From CALKHT01 sp964511575 (GTDB taxonomy: Bacteria > Planctomycetota > Phycisphaerae > Phycisphaerales > Phycisphaeraceae): 46,914 nucleotides of DNA. The stretch lies in the NCBI GenBank assembly GCA_964511575.1, contig CAZEFM010000017.1, positions 1-46,914 of the forward strand, read 5' to 3'. The translations under genes and the position numbers were made by a program. Below, piece after piece: positions 15,565 to 22,938 of the stretch. The stretch's first letter is position 1. Each line of letters opens with the position of its first letter. Under the pieces are notes generated by a model. It was not told the origin of the DNA. It ran no database searches and was given only the letters and a program-made list of their open reading frames with translations.

Positions 15565-17466
15565 TTACCACCAGAGCCACATGCGGAGGGTGTCGACGAT
15601 GCGGTGGGAGAGGATCCAGATGATGGGTTTGTCGCCGACGTCGAGTCGTGCGGTGCCTTCCATGCCGGGGCGGAGCCAGGGGGCGGGCTCCTCCAGTTCG
15701 CACCAGACCTCAAAGACGTTGGCGCCCTCCACCGGACGGGCGGCGGGGACCAGACGCTCCGCCTTGATGCGGAACGTGATGCGTGGCTCGGCACGTGTGG
15801 CGAGCTCGCCGGTCAGTGATGGTTGGATCAGCCGTTCCTGTGTGTTGGATACGATCTGGTTGATGTCCGCTTCATCCACGCGGACGACGGCGGTGAGCTG
15901 ATTGAGCGGCGCGACTTCGAACATGGCTTTGCCCTGTTCGACCATGCTGCCGACCTTGTCGTGCCAGTAGCCTGCGAGCACCACGCCGTCGATCGGGCTG
16001 CGAATCTCGGTGGCGGCGATGCGTTCATCGAGCAGCGCGATGCGCGCCTGGATCTGTTCGATCTGGGCGGCGGCCTGGGCGGCTTCGGCCTGCTTGTTCT
16101 CCCGGCTGGCCTGATCGCGGGCGATCTGCGCGGCACGCAGCTCCGCACGAGCCTCGGCAAGGTGGCTCTTCCACGTGCTGCTGTCGAGTTGGGCGAGGAG
16201 TTGGCCGGCTTTCACGACGTCGCCCGGCTGGGCGAAGACGCGTTCGAGCCGCGCTTCGTAGATCGCGGCCGCCATGCGCCGGTCGTGCGCTTCCAGCCGA
16301 AACGGTGCGTTCACCCGGTAGGGCCAGGTGCCCACCATGATGTAAGCGATTACCGCCAGGAGCGCTATGGTGGCGAGCTTCCAGCCGACGTGCCTGGGGC
16401 CGACGAGGTAGGAGGCGAGCTTGCGCAGCGATTGCCAGGCATGGCCGACGAGCCACCGATCGCTGTGATGCCGATCGCGCAGTTGCGGGGCGATGACGTC
16501 GGCGGTCATCTGCAGCCGTTGCACCGTCGCGGAGTCGAACGGCTGATCGGCGCGTTCGAGGGTCAGCACGCCGATGATCTCTTCGCCGCTTCGCACGGGA
16601 ACGGACAGCACGTGCAGATCCCGCCGGCCTTCGAGCAGTTTGCGGTGGCTGTAGGTGACGGCATGGGCGAGCAGCGGCTCGGCATCCTCGGGCACGGGGT
16701 AAACCAGCGGCTGCTCCTGGTCGAGGCATTCCGCCATCGCCATTTCCAGCAGCCCTGCCTCCTGCGTGTGGCGTTTGACATGATCGGCATCGTTGATGGC
16801 GATGAGCTTGACCGAAGCGCCGTGCACCCAGCCCAGCGCGACGCGTTGCGCGGACAGCGTCTGCGCCAGTTCGTTGACGAGGTTGAGGCACGCGCCGCGG
16901 AAGCCGGTGGCCTCCTGTGTGCTGGCAAGCAGGGCGAGCGCCTGGCGGACCTGTCGCGCCTGCTCCGCCTGGGCCATGGCTTCGAGTCGGGCGCTGAAGC
17001 CGTCGTAGAGTCCGGCTGCCAGTTCGCGCTGGGCCGCGGTGGCGTTGACGATCGCCTGCACATCGACGCACTCGGCGACGGCGGTGGCGACCGCTTCCAC
17101 CTGTCCCTGCCGGCGCATCACCGTGACGAACACATAGCTGTTGGGCGCATCGCTGCTGGTCTCGCCGATGCGGAAGGCGAGCGTGCGGCTGATGCCGCGC
17201 TGGAAGCCGGTGGTGGCTGCCTGATTGAGGCCTGCGAGGATGCGCGGGTCCATCCCGCCGCCGCTCAGCGCGCTGGGCCAGAACGCGACGGGCTCCAGCC
17301 CCTGCGCCGCACGCCGCCAGAGCACACCGTACTGCGCGGCGATGACACGGCACTGGATTTCCAGGATCGCCTGATCGAACGCGGCGCGGTCGTGCGCGCT
17401 GCTGAGGCGGCCGACCATCTGCTCCCAGCCGCGCGGCTGGCGTCCAGCGACTTTCAGTTCCGCCAC
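15565..17466 (-). CDS. GAF-domain HlyD-family membrane fusion protein
   Basis: A 633-residue inner-membrane protein. Residues about 170-335 form a GAF-type sensor domain (VNELAQTLSAQRVALGW opens it, LHVLSVPVRSGEEIIGVLTL closes it). A single transmembrane helix (about 364-382) leads to a periplasmic HlyD-type adaptor with a half-lipoyl motif (YEARLERVFAQPGDVVKAG), an Ala/Glu/Gln-rich coiled coil and IRSPIDGVVLAGYW. The first 170 residues may be a degenerate second GAF-like domain. No ABC or RND pump gene lies nearby. As first gene of the export operon, with a promoter-like -10 at 17626-17631, it may bridge to an outer-membrane partner. The ligand of the GAF domain is unknown. Its TAA stop is the edge of inverted repeat 4. 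Confidence 0.82.
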   Translation of the reverse strand: MAELKVAGRQPRGWEQMVGRLSSAHDRAAFDQAILEIQCRVIAAQYGVLWRRAAQGLEPVAFWPSALSGGGMDPRILAGLNQAATTGFQRGISRTLAFRIGETSSDAPNSYVFVTVMRRQGQVEAVATAVAECVDVQAIVNATAAQRELAAGLYDGFSARLEAMAQAEQARQVRQALALLASTQEATGFRGACLNLVNELAQTLSAQRVALGWVHGASVKLIAINDADHVKRHTQEAGLLEMAMAECLDQEQPLVYPVPEDAEPLLAHAVTYSHRKLLEGRRDLHVLSVPVRSGEEIIGVLTLERADQPFDSATVQRLQMTADVIAPQLRDRHHSDRWLVGHAWQSLRKLASYLVGPRHVGWKLATIALLAVIAYIMVGTWPYRVNAPFRLEAHDRRMAAAIYEARLERVFAQPGDVVKAGQLLAQLDSSTWKSHLAEARAELRAAQIARDQASRENKQAEAAQAAAQIEQIQARIALLDERIAATEIRSPIDGVVLAGYWHDKVGSMVEQGKAMFEVAPLNQLTAVVRVDEADINQIVSNTQERLIQPSLTGELATRAEPRITFRIKAERLVPAARPVEGANVFEVWCELEEPAPWLRPGMEGTARLDVGDKPIIWILSHRIVDTLRMWLWW

Positions 17467-17625
17467 GGCGCTTACTCCCAGTCAGTCAACCTGAATAGAT
17501 GACGCCCGAACGACGTTGGGTGGGATGGGCGTGTTTCGCCCGTTGTTTCGCCGCGGCGAAATCGCTCACCGTTACGCTGGCTTCACGTCCCCCGTCAGGC
17601 CATGCCCCACGTTCGAGCGGCGGCG

Positions 17626-17654
17626 ATTATAAAGCAACAGGCGTCGCGGCGAAA
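17626..17654 (-). promoter_or_regulatory. Likely promoter of the export operon
   Basis: On the minus strand TATAAT (17631-17626) is preceded by TTTCGC (17654-17649) with a 17-nt spacer. The -10 is consensus and the -35 weak. The leader to the GAF-HlyD ATG would be about 155 nt. This separates the export operon from rpe. Confidence 0.5.
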
Positions 17655-17698
17655 GAGGTAAGTTGCTACATTTTAAAAGATTGCGGCTTGCGAACGAT

Positions 17699-18391
17699 TC
17701 AGCGGGCCCGCCGCATGGCGTCGATGGCGGCGGCGCGGTCGGCCGCGCCGAACACGGCACTGCCCGCCACCAGCAGGTCCACCCCCGCCGCCAGTGCCGC
17801 CCCCGCCGTCGCCGGGCTGATTCCGCCGTCGATTTCCAGCCGCGTCGCCTCGCCCAGTCGCGGCTTCACCCACCGGGCCTTGTCCAGCACCTCGGGCATG
17901 AACGCCTGTCCGCCCTTGCCCGGATTCACGCTCATGATCAGCACCAGATCAAGTTGCGACAGGTACGGCTCCAACGGCTCGATCGGCGTGGGCGGGTTGA
18001 CCACCATCCCCGCGTGCATGCCCGCCGCCTTGATCCGTTCGATCATGGCCGTGGCATCGAGCCCGCCTTCGCGCCAGTCCCGGCAGACCTCCAGGTGAAA
18101 CGCGAAGCAGTTCGCCCCCGCCGCCGCGAAGCTGTCGATGTACTCGTCAGGCCGCTCCACCATCAGATGCACATCGAGGTAGGCATCGGGCAGATGCTTC
18201 CGCATGGCGCGGATCATGTCCTGCCCCATCGTGAGGTTGGGCACGAAGTGGCCGTCCATCACATCCAGGTGCAGCAGGTCCGCCCCCCGCGCCATGACAT
18301 CGCGCGCCTCCTGGGCCATGCAGCCAAAGTCCGCCGCCAGCAGCGACGGTGCGATCAGGGGAAGACGCGGTGGACGGGTGATGTCGAGCAT
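17699..18391 (-). CDS. rpe: Ribulose-phosphate 3-epimerase
   Basis: A 230-residue cytosolic TIM-barrel enzyme that interconverts ribulose 5-phosphate and xylulose 5-phosphate in the pentose phosphate pathway. The metal-binding and catalytic residues are present: His41 and Asp43 in HLDVMDGHFVPN, His75 in LDVHLMVE and Asp188 in LEIDGGI. The phosphate-binding end has NPGKGGQ and GVDLLVAGSAVF. Length matches the family (about 220-230). It follows the outer-membrane gene on the minus strand, with inverted repeat 5 between them. Promoter not evident. Confidence 0.93.
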   Translation of the reverse strand: MLDITRPPRLPLIAPSLLAADFGCMAQEARDVMARGADLLHLDVMDGHFVPNLTMGQDMIRAMRKHLPDAYLDVHLMVERPDEYIDSFAAAGANCFAFHLEVCRDWREGGLDATAMIERIKAAGMHAGMVVNPPTPIEPLEPYLSQLDLVLIMSVNPGKGGQAFMPEVLDKARWVKPRLGEATRLEIDGGISPATAGAALAAGVDLLVAGSAVFGAADRAAAIDAMRRAR

Positions 18392-18418
18392 GGCTGTGCG
18401 TGTCGCGGTTGGGTTGTT

Positions 18419-18570
18419 GACGCCAAGACGCCAAGAGGCGAAGACGCCAAGGCGAAGCGTTTTGAGTTAGCGCCGTTGTTCAGAGCGCTGTAATGGAGTT
18501 TCGTGTGACCCCTTCATGTTCCCCCCATGCCCTTACCCTTGGCCTCTTTGTGCCTTGGCGTCTTGGCGTC
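18419..18570. repeat. Inverted-repeat element 5
   Basis: Arms 18419-18459 and 18537-18570 share GACGCCAAGACGCCAAG perfectly for 17 nt at the outer end and more loosely inward. The right arm lies 14 nt past the outer-membrane gene's stop, and the left arm 27 nt before the rpe ATG. The loop is about 77 nt with no gene. Confidence 0.85.
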
Positions 18571-18584
18571 TACCCCCCCCGCGT

Positions 18585-19547
18585 TCAGAAGCTGAACCCC
18601 ACCGACATACGCAGGTACGGTTCGTCGCTCAGATCGCGGACGGTGTCCAGGTCGCGGGTGTCGTAGCCGTATTCGAACTTCTGGTCGAACGCGTAGCCGC
18701 CGGCGAGCAGCACGTGGCAGCGCGGGCTCGATTGCCAGCGGATGCCCGTTTCCAGTCGACGTTGCGAGAAGAACAGGCGGCGATGTTCGCGCGGGTCATC
18801 GTCAATGGTGAACGCGTTATGCGAACTGGTGAACCCGCCAAACACGTGCCAGTTGTCGACGAACTCGTAGTCGGCATGGGCGCGGAGCGTGAAGGTGATG
18901 GCGTAGCTCAGGTCGAGTGTCAGCCGATCGATCGGCTTCCACGTGATCGAGCTGTAAGGGAAACCCACGGAGTAGGACAGCGTGTCGTTCACGCGATGGT
19001 TGTAGACGATGCCCGGCAGCGGCGCGTCGGGAAAGATCGTGCGGTTGCCGTTGTAGTTGACGAGGAACTGCACACTCTGATCGTCGTCGATTCTGTAGGA
19101 GAAGATGAGGTTCGCCAAGCCGTACAGCGCTTCGCTGTCGCCGTAGGGGTTGTTGCCGGCGTAGCCGAAGCCGACCACCGCGCCGACCTCCCATCCGTCG
19201 AACTGCGTGATGCCGAAGCCGATGGCATGCGACTGATCGACGAGCCGTTCGGGGAGGGCGGGGTCATCGCTGTCGATGTTGAGGTAGAACAGTTCGCTGC
19301 CGAACCGCAGGTGCGGATCGTTGGGGGAGAGCGCCGCCCGGCCGCGCGCCTCGATGAGCTGCAGCCGCACGGAGTCGCTGGTGCGCGAATCGGTGTGTCC
19401 GCCGTTGAAGATGAACGCCTCGGCGGAGATTTCCGCGTAGGTGTCGTCCTGCCAGGGCGCGATCAACAACCCCGCCGACGTCTGAGCGTTCACCACCGTT
19501 GTCGCACCCACAACCGCCGCGACACACAACCACCGATGCAACTGCAT
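18585..19547 (-). CDS. Outer-membrane beta-barrel protein (DUF6268-like)
   Basis: A 320-residue protein with a 22-residue signal peptide ending VVNAQ. It continues as alternating strands with many aromatic residues and ends MRMSVGFSF-like with a terminal Phe, the signature of outer-membrane barrels. Segments such as TWKPIDRLTLDLSYAITF and RLETGIRWQSSPRCHVLLAG are typical strand pairs. It resembles the planctomycete DUF6268 barrel family, but I cannot confirm that without a search. ATG 19547 follows AAGGA by 7 nt; the frame is open from 19589, inside the repeat arm. It sits between pgk and rpe, which is unusual company. Function as porin or structural barrel is unknown. Confidence 0.7.
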   Translation of the reverse strand: MQLHRWLCVAAVVGATTVVNAQTSAGLLIAPWQDDTYAEISAEAFIFNGGHTDSRTSDSVRLQLIEARGRAALSPNDPHLRFGSELFYLNIDSDDPALPERLVDQSHAIGFGITQFDGWEVGAVVGFGYAGNNPYGDSEALYGLANLIFSYRIDDDQSVQFLVNYNGNRTIFPDAPLPGIVYNHRVNDTLSYSVGFPYSSITWKPIDRLTLDLSYAITFTLRAHADYEFVDNWHVFGGFTSSHNAFTIDDDPREHRRLFFSQRRLETGIRWQSSPRCHVLLAGGYAFDQKFEYGYDTRDLDTVRDLSDEPYLRMSVGFSF

Positions 19548-19571
19548 GCACTGATCCTTCTTGTTGACCAC

Positions 19572-19721
19572 GGATAACACGGATGCCATGGATTGCGAAT
19601 TGAACCACCAAGGCCACCAAAGACACCAAGATTCTTTGAGAATGTGAGACGATCACATCCCTAATTTCTCTTTGCCTTGGCTTCCTTGGTGTCCTGCGTG
19701 GTTCTTTTCATCCGCGGTGTT
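19572..19721. repeat. Inverted-repeat element 6 (composite words)
   Basis: The left arm (about 19572-19632) and right arm (about 19675-19721) pair imperfectly. Two different words occur in the same order in each arm: ACGGATG-type outside and ACCAAG-type inside. The right arm ends 1 nt before the pgk stop codon, and the left arm begins 24 nt before the outer-membrane gene's ATG. Confidence 0.78.
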
Positions 19722-19722
19722 C

Positions 19723-20910
19723 TTATTTCTCATCCAGCAGTTCGACGCTGGTGAACTTTTTGCCTTCGAGCATTTCCAGGCTTGCGCCGCCGCCGGTGGA
19801 GACGTGGCTGACCTTGTCGGACAGGCCGAACAGCTCGATCGCGGCCGCGCTGTCGCCGCCGCCGATGATGCTCACCGCGTCCGATTCCGCCACCGCCTCC
19901 GCCACCGCGCGCGTCCCGGCATCGAAGGGCGGCATCTCAAACACGCCCATCGGGCCGTTCCACACCACCGTTTTGGCGCTCCTGATCGCATCGGCGTAGA
20001 GCTGCCGCGTCTTGGGGCCGATGTCCAGGCCTTCGAATGCATCGTCGATGTCGCCTTCGAACACCTGCTTGTTGGCATCGCCGCTGAAGTCGTCGGCACA
20101 GTGGGTGTCGACGGGGAGCATGATCCTGTCGCCGCCCGCCGCGAGCATCGCCTTGGCGCGATCGACGAAGTCGGGTTCGACCAGGCTCTTGCCCACCTTG
20201 CGGCCCTGTGCGAGGAAGAAGGTGTAGCTCATCGCCCCGCCGATGATGATGCGGTCGCAGATTTTCAGCAGGTTGTCGATGACGCTGATCTTGTCGGACA
20301 CCTTCTTGCCGCCGAGGATCGCCACGAAGGGTCGCTGCGGGTTGGCGATGGTGTCACTGAGGTACTGGATTTCCTTCTGGACGAGGAACCCCGAGACGCA
20401 GGGTTTGCCCGCGGCCTTCATCGCGCGGGGGACCGCCACCATCGAGGCGTGCTCGCGGTGGCAGGTGCCAAAGGCGTCGTTGCAGTAGGCGTCCGCCAGG
20501 CTCGCCAGTTGGTTGGCGAACGCTTCATCGCCCTTCTTCTCCGCCTTGTGGAAGCGCAGGTTTTCCAGGAGCAGCACCCCGCCGGGCGTGAGGGCCGCGG
20601 CCTTGGCGCTGGCTTCCTCGCCCACGCAGTCGTTGGCGAAGGCCACGGGCTTGTTCAGAAGCTGCGACAGCCGCTCCGCCACAGGCTTGAGCGAGAACGC
20701 CGGCTCCGCGCCTTCACCCTTGGGGCGACCCAGGTGGCTCATCAGCACCACCGATCCGCCACGCTCCAGCACGCTCTGGATCGACGGCAACGCCATGCGG
20801 ATACGGCGATCATCGGTGATGCTCCCATCCTGCAAGGGCACGTTGAAATCCACGCGCATCAGCACACGCTTGTTGGCGACATCCAGATCGGCAATCGTCT
20901 TCTTGGCCAT
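19723..20910 (-). CDS. pgk: Phosphoglycerate kinase
   Basis: A 395-residue glycolytic enzyme that transfers phosphate from 1,3-bisphosphoglycerate to ADP. Family hallmarks are RVDFNVPLQ near the N-terminus, SHLGRPKG, the LLENLRFH motif, GGKKVSDKI in the hinge region and the nucleotide-binding GGGDSAAA near the C-terminus. Length is normal. ATG 20910 has GGGAGG 5 nt upstream; the frame continues open to 21000 but that extension is not family-like. A TATAGT at 20980-20985 may be its -10. The divergent EamA gene starts 177 nt away. Confidence 0.95.
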   Translation of the reverse strand: MAKKTIADLDVANKRVLMRVDFNVPLQDGSITDDRRIRMALPSIQSVLERGGSVVLMSHLGRPKGEGAEPAFSLKPVAERLSQLLNKPVAFANDCVGEEASAKAAALTPGGVLLLENLRFHKAEKKGDEAFANQLASLADAYCNDAFGTCHREHASMVAVPRAMKAAGKPCVSGFLVQKEIQYLSDTIANPQRPFVAILGGKKVSDKISVIDNLLKICDRIIIGGAMSYTFFLAQGRKVGKSLVEPDFVDRAKAMLAAGGDRIMLPVDTHCADDFSGDANKQVFEGDIDDAFEGLDIGPKTRQLYADAIRSAKTVVWNGPMGVFEMPPFDAGTRAVAEAVAESDAVSIIGGGDSAAAIELFGLSDKVSHVSTGGGASLEMLEGKKFTSVELLDEK

Positions 20911-20979
20911 GGGGCCTCCCTCGTAGCTGGTCTTCAGGTTCGTATGGGCGTCACACCGAAGTCGGCGGCGCGGGCGCTT

Positions 20980-20985
20980 ACTATA
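20980..20985 (-). promoter_or_regulatory. Possible -10 box of pgk
   Basis: TATAGT on the minus strand, about 70 nt before the pgk ATG, lies in the divergent pgk/EamA spacer. The region 17 nt further upstream has no recognisable -35. Confidence 0.35.
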
Positions 20986-21059
20986 GCGGATCGCCCGCAC
21001 CGCGCGGGAGTTGGCGTTGAGAGGTGTTCGCCTGCTCGCCTGGTGTCGTGCGGCTGCCG

Positions 21060-21065
21060 TATAAT
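21060..21065 (+). promoter_or_regulatory. Possible -10 box of the EamA gene
   Basis: A consensus TATAAT ends 21 nt before ATG 21087, with no clear -35. It argues that the transporter starts at 21087 rather than at the in-frame ATG 21024, which would lie upstream of this promoter. Confidence 0.45.
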
Positions 21066-21086
21066 CGCTCGTTTGCCACCGCGCTC

Positions 21087-22004
21087 ATGGCCCACCTGCT
21101 TTTCATTCTCGTGTGCATCATCTGGGGCAGCAGCTTCGCGCTCATGCGGCTGTCGCTGGGTTCGTTCGGGTACATGCACGTGTCCTTCTACCGCGCACTG
21201 GGCGGCGCGATCGTGCTGGCGCTCATTTGGGTGACGGGCAGGCGACGGCTGCGGCTGGGGGACAACGTGGTGCTGCCGCTGATCGCGCTGGCGACGATCG
21301 GATATGCCGCCCCCTACACCATTCAGCCTTACGTCATCCGCGAGATTGAGGCGGCGGTGGGACGCGGCAGCTCGTTCATGGGGCTGGTTATCGCACTGGT
21401 GCCGCTATTCACGGTGGCGGTGCAGGCGATGATGATGCGCATCTGGCCGTCGCCCCGCGAGTGGGTCGGCGTCCTGGGGGGGCTGGCACTGCTTACCTTC
21501 CTGGCGTGGGAAGAGGTCAGTCAGGGCGTGCCTGTATCCGTCTTTCTCTTGGCGGCCCTCACCCCGTTGTGCTACGCCGTCGGCAACACGTATGTGAAGC
21601 ACCGCTTCCACGATGCGTCACCCCTGGCGCTGACGACCACGGCGATGGCGATCGCCACGCTGTTGCTCCTGCCGCTCGCCGCCACCGATCAGCCGGTGCG
21701 GGTGAACGAGCAGTTCCCCGTGGCGCTGGCGGGGCTGACGGTGCTGGGCATCGTCTGCACGGGGTTCGGCTCCTACTTCTTCTACAAGATCATCCAGGCG
21801 CAGGGCCCGCTTTTCGCCGGAATGGTCGGCTACATCATCCCCGGCATCGCCCTGGTGCTCGGCGCGCTCATGAAGGAGTCGATCACCTTCGTGCAGATCA
21901 TCACGCTGCTGGGCGTCTTCGCCATGGTCGCGATCGTGCAGTATCGGCCACGCGTCGCCACCGTGCAGGAACTGGCGGAAGCCGAGGCGAGGGAAGGGAG
22001 TTGA
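21087..22004 (+). CDS. EamA/DMT-family transporter
   Basis: A 305-residue inner-membrane permease of the drug/metabolite transporter superfamily. It has about ten hydrophobic helices arranged as two EamA repeats (about residues 3-140 and 150-285). The first repeat has the usual opening IIWGSSFALMRLSLG. The second ends in IIPGIALVLGALMKESI, followed by TLLGVFAMVAIV. Substrates of this family range from amino acids to nucleotide precursors and cannot be assigned here. It converges with the methyltransferase gene, with inverted repeat 7 between. Confidence 0.85.
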   Translation: MAHLLFILVCIIWGSSFALMRLSLGSFGYMHVSFYRALGGAIVLALIWVTGRRRLRLGDNVVLPLIALATIGYAAPYTIQPYVIREIEAAVGRGSSFMGLVIALVPLFTVAVQAMMMRIWPSPREWVGVLGGLALLTFLAWEEVSQGVPVSVFLLAALTPLCYAVGNTYVKHRFHDASPLALTTTAMAIATLLLLPLAATDQPVRVNEQFPVALAGLTVLGIVCTGFGSYFFYKIIQAQGPLFAGMVGYIIPGIALVLGALMKESITFVQIITLLGVFAMVAIVQYRPRVATVQELAEAEAREGS

Positions 22005-22009
22005 GGCGG

Positions 22010-22102
22010 GGAATGACGAAAGAATAACGAAGTTCGAAATTCGAATGACGAAACATCCGCTTTCGTCATTGTCATTCATTACACATTAGGCATTCGTCAT
22101 TC
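22010..22102. repeat. Inverted-repeat element 7
   Basis: Arms about 22010-22053 and 22061-22102 begin and end with GGAATGACGAA and AATGACGAAA words and pair imperfectly. The element lies between convergent genes: the left arm starts 5 nt past the EamA stop, and the right arm overlaps the stop codon of the methyltransferase. Confidence 0.8.
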
Positions 22103-22885
22103 CTGCGTTCTCTTCCGCAGAATCAACACCGTATCCAACTGATCGTCATCCAGTTCCCGTGGTGTATCGGGGTTGTAGGTGAAGTCGTAGGTGGCGATGT
22201 GTTCCAGCGCGGGGACGCTGCGCAGGAGCGAGCGGGCCTGTCTGGCATCGTAGGTGCGGAAGTGCCAGGTGGTTTCGTGGCGAAGGGTTTTGCCATCGCG
22301 CTGGATGATGAGGCGGGAGCGGGTCTGTTCCAGTCGGGTTTGCGGGTCGGCGGGCCAACCCTGGATGTTGCACACGACGGAGATGTTGTCGCGCGTGCCG
22401 GTCCATCGTTCGCGGGTTTTGTTGCGGTCGCTGTAGTCGCTGAGGTGGAAGCCCAGCACATAGAGGCCGCCCGGCTTGAGGGCGTCGGCGACGCACTGCA
22501 GGTGGGCGCGGGCGTCGCGCTCGGTGAGCAGATACTTGAACGTGCTGACGAAGCAGTGCGCCAGGTCGAACGGCTTGGCGTAGCGGAAGTCCTGCATGCG
22601 GCCGATGTCGACCCGGCCGCGCAGCCGTTGCTCCTCCAGTCGCTTTCGTGCGAAGGCGACCATGCTTTCGGAGAGATCGAACCCGGTGACGTCGTAACCG
22701 CGTTGGGCGAGCGCGGCCATGAGTCGCCCGCTGCCGCAGGCCGGCTCCAGCACGCGCTTGCCGCGCGTTTTGCCGTAGCGTTGCCGCATCACCTCGAGGA
22801 AGTCGCACTCCTTCTGGGTGTCCTCATCGAAGATGATGTCGTAATAGAGCGGCGTGTCGTACCAATCGCCCGTGGTGTACTTCAT
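22097..22885 (-). CDS. Class I SAM-dependent methyltransferase
   Basis: A 262-residue cytosolic enzyme with a Rossmann-type SAM-binding fold: LEPACGSGRL at residues 46-55 (motif I), VTGFDLSESM (motif II, Asp 70) and LKPGGLYVLGFHL after the central strand. The substrate cannot be predicted; small molecules are as likely as macromolecules. ATG 22885 begins the family-like sequence, while the open frame further upstream is antisense to nadA. TACACT stands 6 nt before the ATG and there is no Shine-Dalgarno, so a leaderless message is possible. It is 53 nt downstream of nadA. Its stop codon is inside the arm of inverted repeat 7. Confidence 0.8.
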   Translation of the reverse strand: MKYTTGDWYDTPLYYDIIFDEDTQKECDFLEVMRQRYGKTRGKRVLEPACGSGRLMAALAQRGYDVTGFDLSESMVAFARKRLEEQRLRGRVDIGRMQDFRYAKPFDLAHCFVSTFKYLLTERDARAHLQCVADALKPGGLYVLGFHLSDYSDRNKTRERWTGTRDNISVVCNIQGWPADPQTRLEQTRSRLIIQRDGKTLRHETTWHFRTYDARQARSLLRSVPALEHIATYDFTYNPDTPRELDDDQLDTVLILRKRTQE

Positions 22886-22891
22886 CGGCGT

Positions 22892-22897
22892 AGTGTA
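22892..22897 (-). promoter_or_regulatory. Possible -10 box of the methyltransferase gene
   Basis: TACACT on the minus strand ends 6 nt before the ATG. The match is 4 of 6 and no -35 is visible. Confidence 0.28.
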
Positions 22898-22938
22898 CCG
22901 AGCGTTGGCGCAGCGGGAACGTGACAGGTCGCGATGCG

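Noticed and set aside
15482..15703. N-terminal extension of the S23/IVP frame
   Set aside because: The upstream codons overlap the end of the GAF-HlyD gene and the repeat arm; family similarity starts at the Met at 15481.
21024..21086. Longer start for the EamA transporter
   Set aside because: The added 21 residues span the TATAAT box and are not hydrophobic like the family's N-terminus; ATG 21087 fits better.
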